DNA of 16,652 bases from an uncultured Peptoniphilus sp. (GTDB lineage: Bacteria > Bacillota > Clostridia > Tissierellales > Peptoniphilaceae), in contig NZ_CAMILN010000038.1 in the NCBI RefSeq assembly GCF_946222045.1, forward strand, positions 1 to 16,652. The letters are read 5' to 3'. Made by a program: the position numbers and the translations under genes. Numbering within the stretch: position 1 is the first letter of the stretch; each line of letters begins with the position of its first letter. Below the pieces are notes generated by a model. The model ran no database searches. It was not told where the DNA came from and saw only the letters and a program-made list of their open reading frames with translations. This document shows positions 15,302-16,652 of the stretch, one piece after another.

Positions 15302-15319
15302 AGTCCTGTTACCAGGACT
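15302..15319 (-). terminator. Rho-independent terminator of the 3D-domain gene
   Basis: Stem AGTCCTG at 15302-15308 pairs with CAGGACT at 15313-15319 with a 4-base loop, and on the minus strand it is followed by seven or more T. It begins 3 bases after the stop codon of the 3D-domain protein. Confidence 0.85.
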
Positions 15320-15322
15320 CTC

Positions 15323-16309
15323 TTAATCAAGTACATAAACTTTTACATTTCTTCTGCCAAACTTTCTAGCTTGGGCATTTGTGCTGTAGAATAGGTCAAT
15401 TCTATTTCCCTTAATTGCTCCACCAGTATCTTCTGCTGTAGCATATCCGTAACTTGCAAAGCCGTCCATACTTTCGATGTAAAGCTTTGAGCCTAGTGGT
15501 ATAACCTTAGGGTCAACTGCAACTGCACCAACTCTTGCTCTTGTTCCCATAGCAGTTTTTGAACCTGCTGTAGGGTCGTAAGCAGTAGCTTGCATAACAA
15601 TTACTCTCTTAGCTGACTTTCCATTAGGAGCAGCAGATCCTTTTTTAGTTCCAACTTCAACAACTTCCTTTACAGGATCCTTTGTAATTTCACTTTTTAT
15701 AACTTCAGTAGATTCTAGGTTTCCATTTACATAAGTGTTCTTTAGGTTTTCTATCTTTTCTCCAACTTGTCCCTTAGTGATTACATTTTTTTCGCCTTCA
15801 AACATTTCATTGTTTTCACGAGTTTCTGTTTCAAAAGGAATTTCTAGCTTGTTTACTATGTTTTCTTCAACAACTCTGTCAATTTTGATTTCCATTCCTT
15901 GCTTAGCGATTTCGTCAAGTGGAAGAGAAACCCTGTCAAGTTTATTTAGTTTAATTTCAAGATTTTCAAGCACATCAGCAACTGTGTAGCCATTAGCTTC
16001 AGCAATTAGAGTCTTGTTACCATCTTTTATGTGGTAGGACTTTGGTGAAGTGATTGTGATCTTTGTATCTTTAGTAATCTCTTCATCAAGACTTGGGCTT
16101 ACAAGATCCTTGTTCTTAAGAACAATGCCTTCTTTTTCCAAGAAGCTGCCTACTGTCTTTTCGTATGTAAATACTGTCTTTGTTTGTCCGTTGATATTTA
16201 GTTCAACGTCTTTGCCTAGAGCCGTGCTAAAACCCATTGTTAGGATTGACACAAGAGCCAAGGCTATAAGTATAAATTTCGCATTTCTAAAAATGTTCTT
16301 TTTACTCAA
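15323..16309 (-). CDS. Secreted DUF348/G5/3D-domain cell-wall protein (YabE-like)
   Basis: Probable exported peptidoglycan-remodelling protein, 328 residues. A signal peptide or anchor covers residues 1-32 (basic start, hydrophobic 11-30). Two DUF348-like repeats follow (about 35-90, VFTYEKTVGSFLEKEGI; and about 92-145, IAEANGYTVADVLENL), then a G5-type domain (about 146-222, including IPFETETRENNEMFEG and KGQVGEKI), then a C-terminal 3D domain (about 238-327). The three conserved Asp of the 3D domain are Asp266 (AVDPKVIPLGSKLYIE), Asp294 (TAEDTGGAIKGNRIDLF) and Asp305. This fold resembles the MltA/RpfB-type lytic catalytic barrel. An upstream ATG at 16324 is in frame, but GGAGGT lies inside its first codons and points to the TTG at 16309, 7 bases later. 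It is monocistronic, with a near-consensus promoter and its own terminator. Confidence 0.92.
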   Translation of the reverse strand: MSKKNIFRNAKFILIALALVSILTMGFSTALGKDVELNINGQTKTVFTYEKTVGSFLEKEGIVLKNKDLVSPSLDEEITKDTKITITSPKSYHIKDGNKTLIAEANGYTVADVLENLEIKLNKLDRVSLPLDEIAKQGMEIKIDRVVEENIVNKLEIPFETETRENNEMFEGEKNVITKGQVGEKIENLKNTYVNGNLESTEVIKSEITKDPVKEVVEVGTKKGSAAPNGKSAKRVIVMQATAYDPTAGSKTAMGTRARVGAVAVDPKVIPLGSKLYIESMDGFASYGYATAEDTGGAIKGNRIDLFYSTNAQARKFGRRNVKVYVLD

Positions 16310-16385
16310 AAATATTACCTCCATAAATTCAGTTACAAGTTTGTAAATTTTGTTACTACTTTGTAACCTCTTCTAACCTTTAAAG

Positions 16386-16414
16386 AGTATATTAAAAAAT
16401 TTAAGATTTGTCAA
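16386..16414 (-). promoter_or_regulatory. Strong sigma-A promoter of the 3D-domain gene
   Basis: On the minus strand: perfect -35 TTGACA (16414 to 16409), a 17-base spacer, and -10 TATACT (16391 to 16386). The predicted transcript starts near 16379, giving a leader of about 70 bases before the TTG at 16309. Confidence 0.82.
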
Positions 16415-16652
16415 TTTTTCTGTAACTTTTTTGTAAATTCCCTATAAATTGGCTTGGTTAAGCCATTCTGCAATTTGAACAAAATAGATATATTTTAAAT
16501 CAAAAATATCTATAGGCTGAAAGCAAGTAATATAGCCATTCTTCTCCTTATATTACATTTTTATTACAAAAAATCTTGATGTTTCTATGCTTTTTTGTCA
16601 ATTTTTGAATAAAAATCTATCTTTAAGACCTAATTTTGTCTAAACACTATCT
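16415..16652. other. A/T-rich region upstream of the 3D-domain gene with inverted repeats
   Basis: No full-length gene is seen to the window edge. It holds a 6-bp perfect hairpin (TGGCTT at 16450-16455, AAGCCA at 16460-16465, loop GGTT), which lies just upstream of the -35 box and could be an operator. It also has a longer A/T-rich inverted repeat at 16484-16513 with a 2-base bulge. On the minus strand the latter is followed by TTTTG, so it might be a weak terminator of something upstream. Confidence 0.4.
16510..16539 (-). CDS. Possible 9-residue leader peptide
   Basis: ATG at 16539 reads MAILLAFSL and then TAG, and it has AAGGAG 4 bases upstream, which is a real-looking ribosome site in otherwise featureless A/T-rich DNA. 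The stop codon lies at the start of the A/T-rich inverted repeat at 16484-16513. It lies upstream of the main 3D-gene promoter, so it would need its own promoter, which I do not see. It could equally be a chance match. Confidence 0.2.
   Translation of the reverse strand: MAILLAFSL

Noticed and set aside
16310..16652. A c-di-AMP (ydaO-type) riboswitch before the 3D/G5-domain gene, as found before some wall-hydrolase genes
   Set aside because: The leader after the mapped promoter is only about 70 bases and A/T-rich; none of the G/C-rich conserved core of that riboswitch is visible.

Overview
The window looks like a chromosome segment of a low-GC Gram-positive anaerobe. The reasons are the very A/T-rich intergenic DNA, strong AGGAGG-type ribosome binding sites with frequent GTG and TTG starts, a signal-peptide adhesin with SdrD-B and SHIRT modules, a G5/3D wall protein, and the ddl-murF and rnr-smpB gene pairs. 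The style fits the Peptoniphilaceae (Anaerococcus, Peptoniphilus, Finegoldia), but this placement is inferred from gene style and not proven. I see no rRNA, tRNA, CRISPR array, insertion sequence or prophage gene.

Layout, left to right. (1) 1-1653, minus: the N-terminal 551 residues of a large secreted adhesin that continues past the left edge, followed by an A/T-rich leader region. (2) 2009-6719, minus: a two-gene ABC exporter operon, with a LolD/MacB-type ATPase and then a 1333-residue FtsX-type permease carrying an unusual coiled-coil insert of about 520 residues. It has its own extended -10 promoter and a strong terminator. (3) 6919-7293, plus: a lone small membrane protein of unknown function. 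(4) 7315-13808, minus: a compact six-gene operon with overlaps or gaps of at most 9 bases. In transcription order it encodes a coiled-coil protein, an alpha/beta hydrolase, a membrane-anchored MurF-like ligase, D-Ala-D-Ala ligase, RNase R and SmpB. It runs from an extended -10 promoter at 13831-13859 to a terminator that contains the smpB stop codon. (5) 13915-14154, plus: a small glutaredoxin, convergent with (6) 14193-15086, minus: a membrane protein with a HAAS-like N-terminal domain. The two share a bidirectional terminator. (7) 15323-16309, minus: a secreted DUF348/G5/3D-domain wall protein with a near-consensus sigma-A promoter and a 300-base upstream leader.

Functional picture: most of the window concerns the cell envelope. 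Ddl makes D-Ala-D-Ala, and the neighbouring MurF-like enzyme would add it to the UDP-MurNAc-tripeptide. The 3D protein probably cuts or remodels peptidoglycan. The adhesin is presented at the surface, and the long coiled coil of the ABC permease could reach into or across the wall. RNase R and SmpB, which clear stalled ribosomes and faulty mRNA, share the transcript with the precursor-synthesis genes.

No clearly new multi-gene system is visible. The most unusual items are the MurF-like ligase with membrane helices in place of the normal UDP-MurNAc-binding domain, the giant coiled-coil exporter permease, and stop codons placed inside terminator stems.
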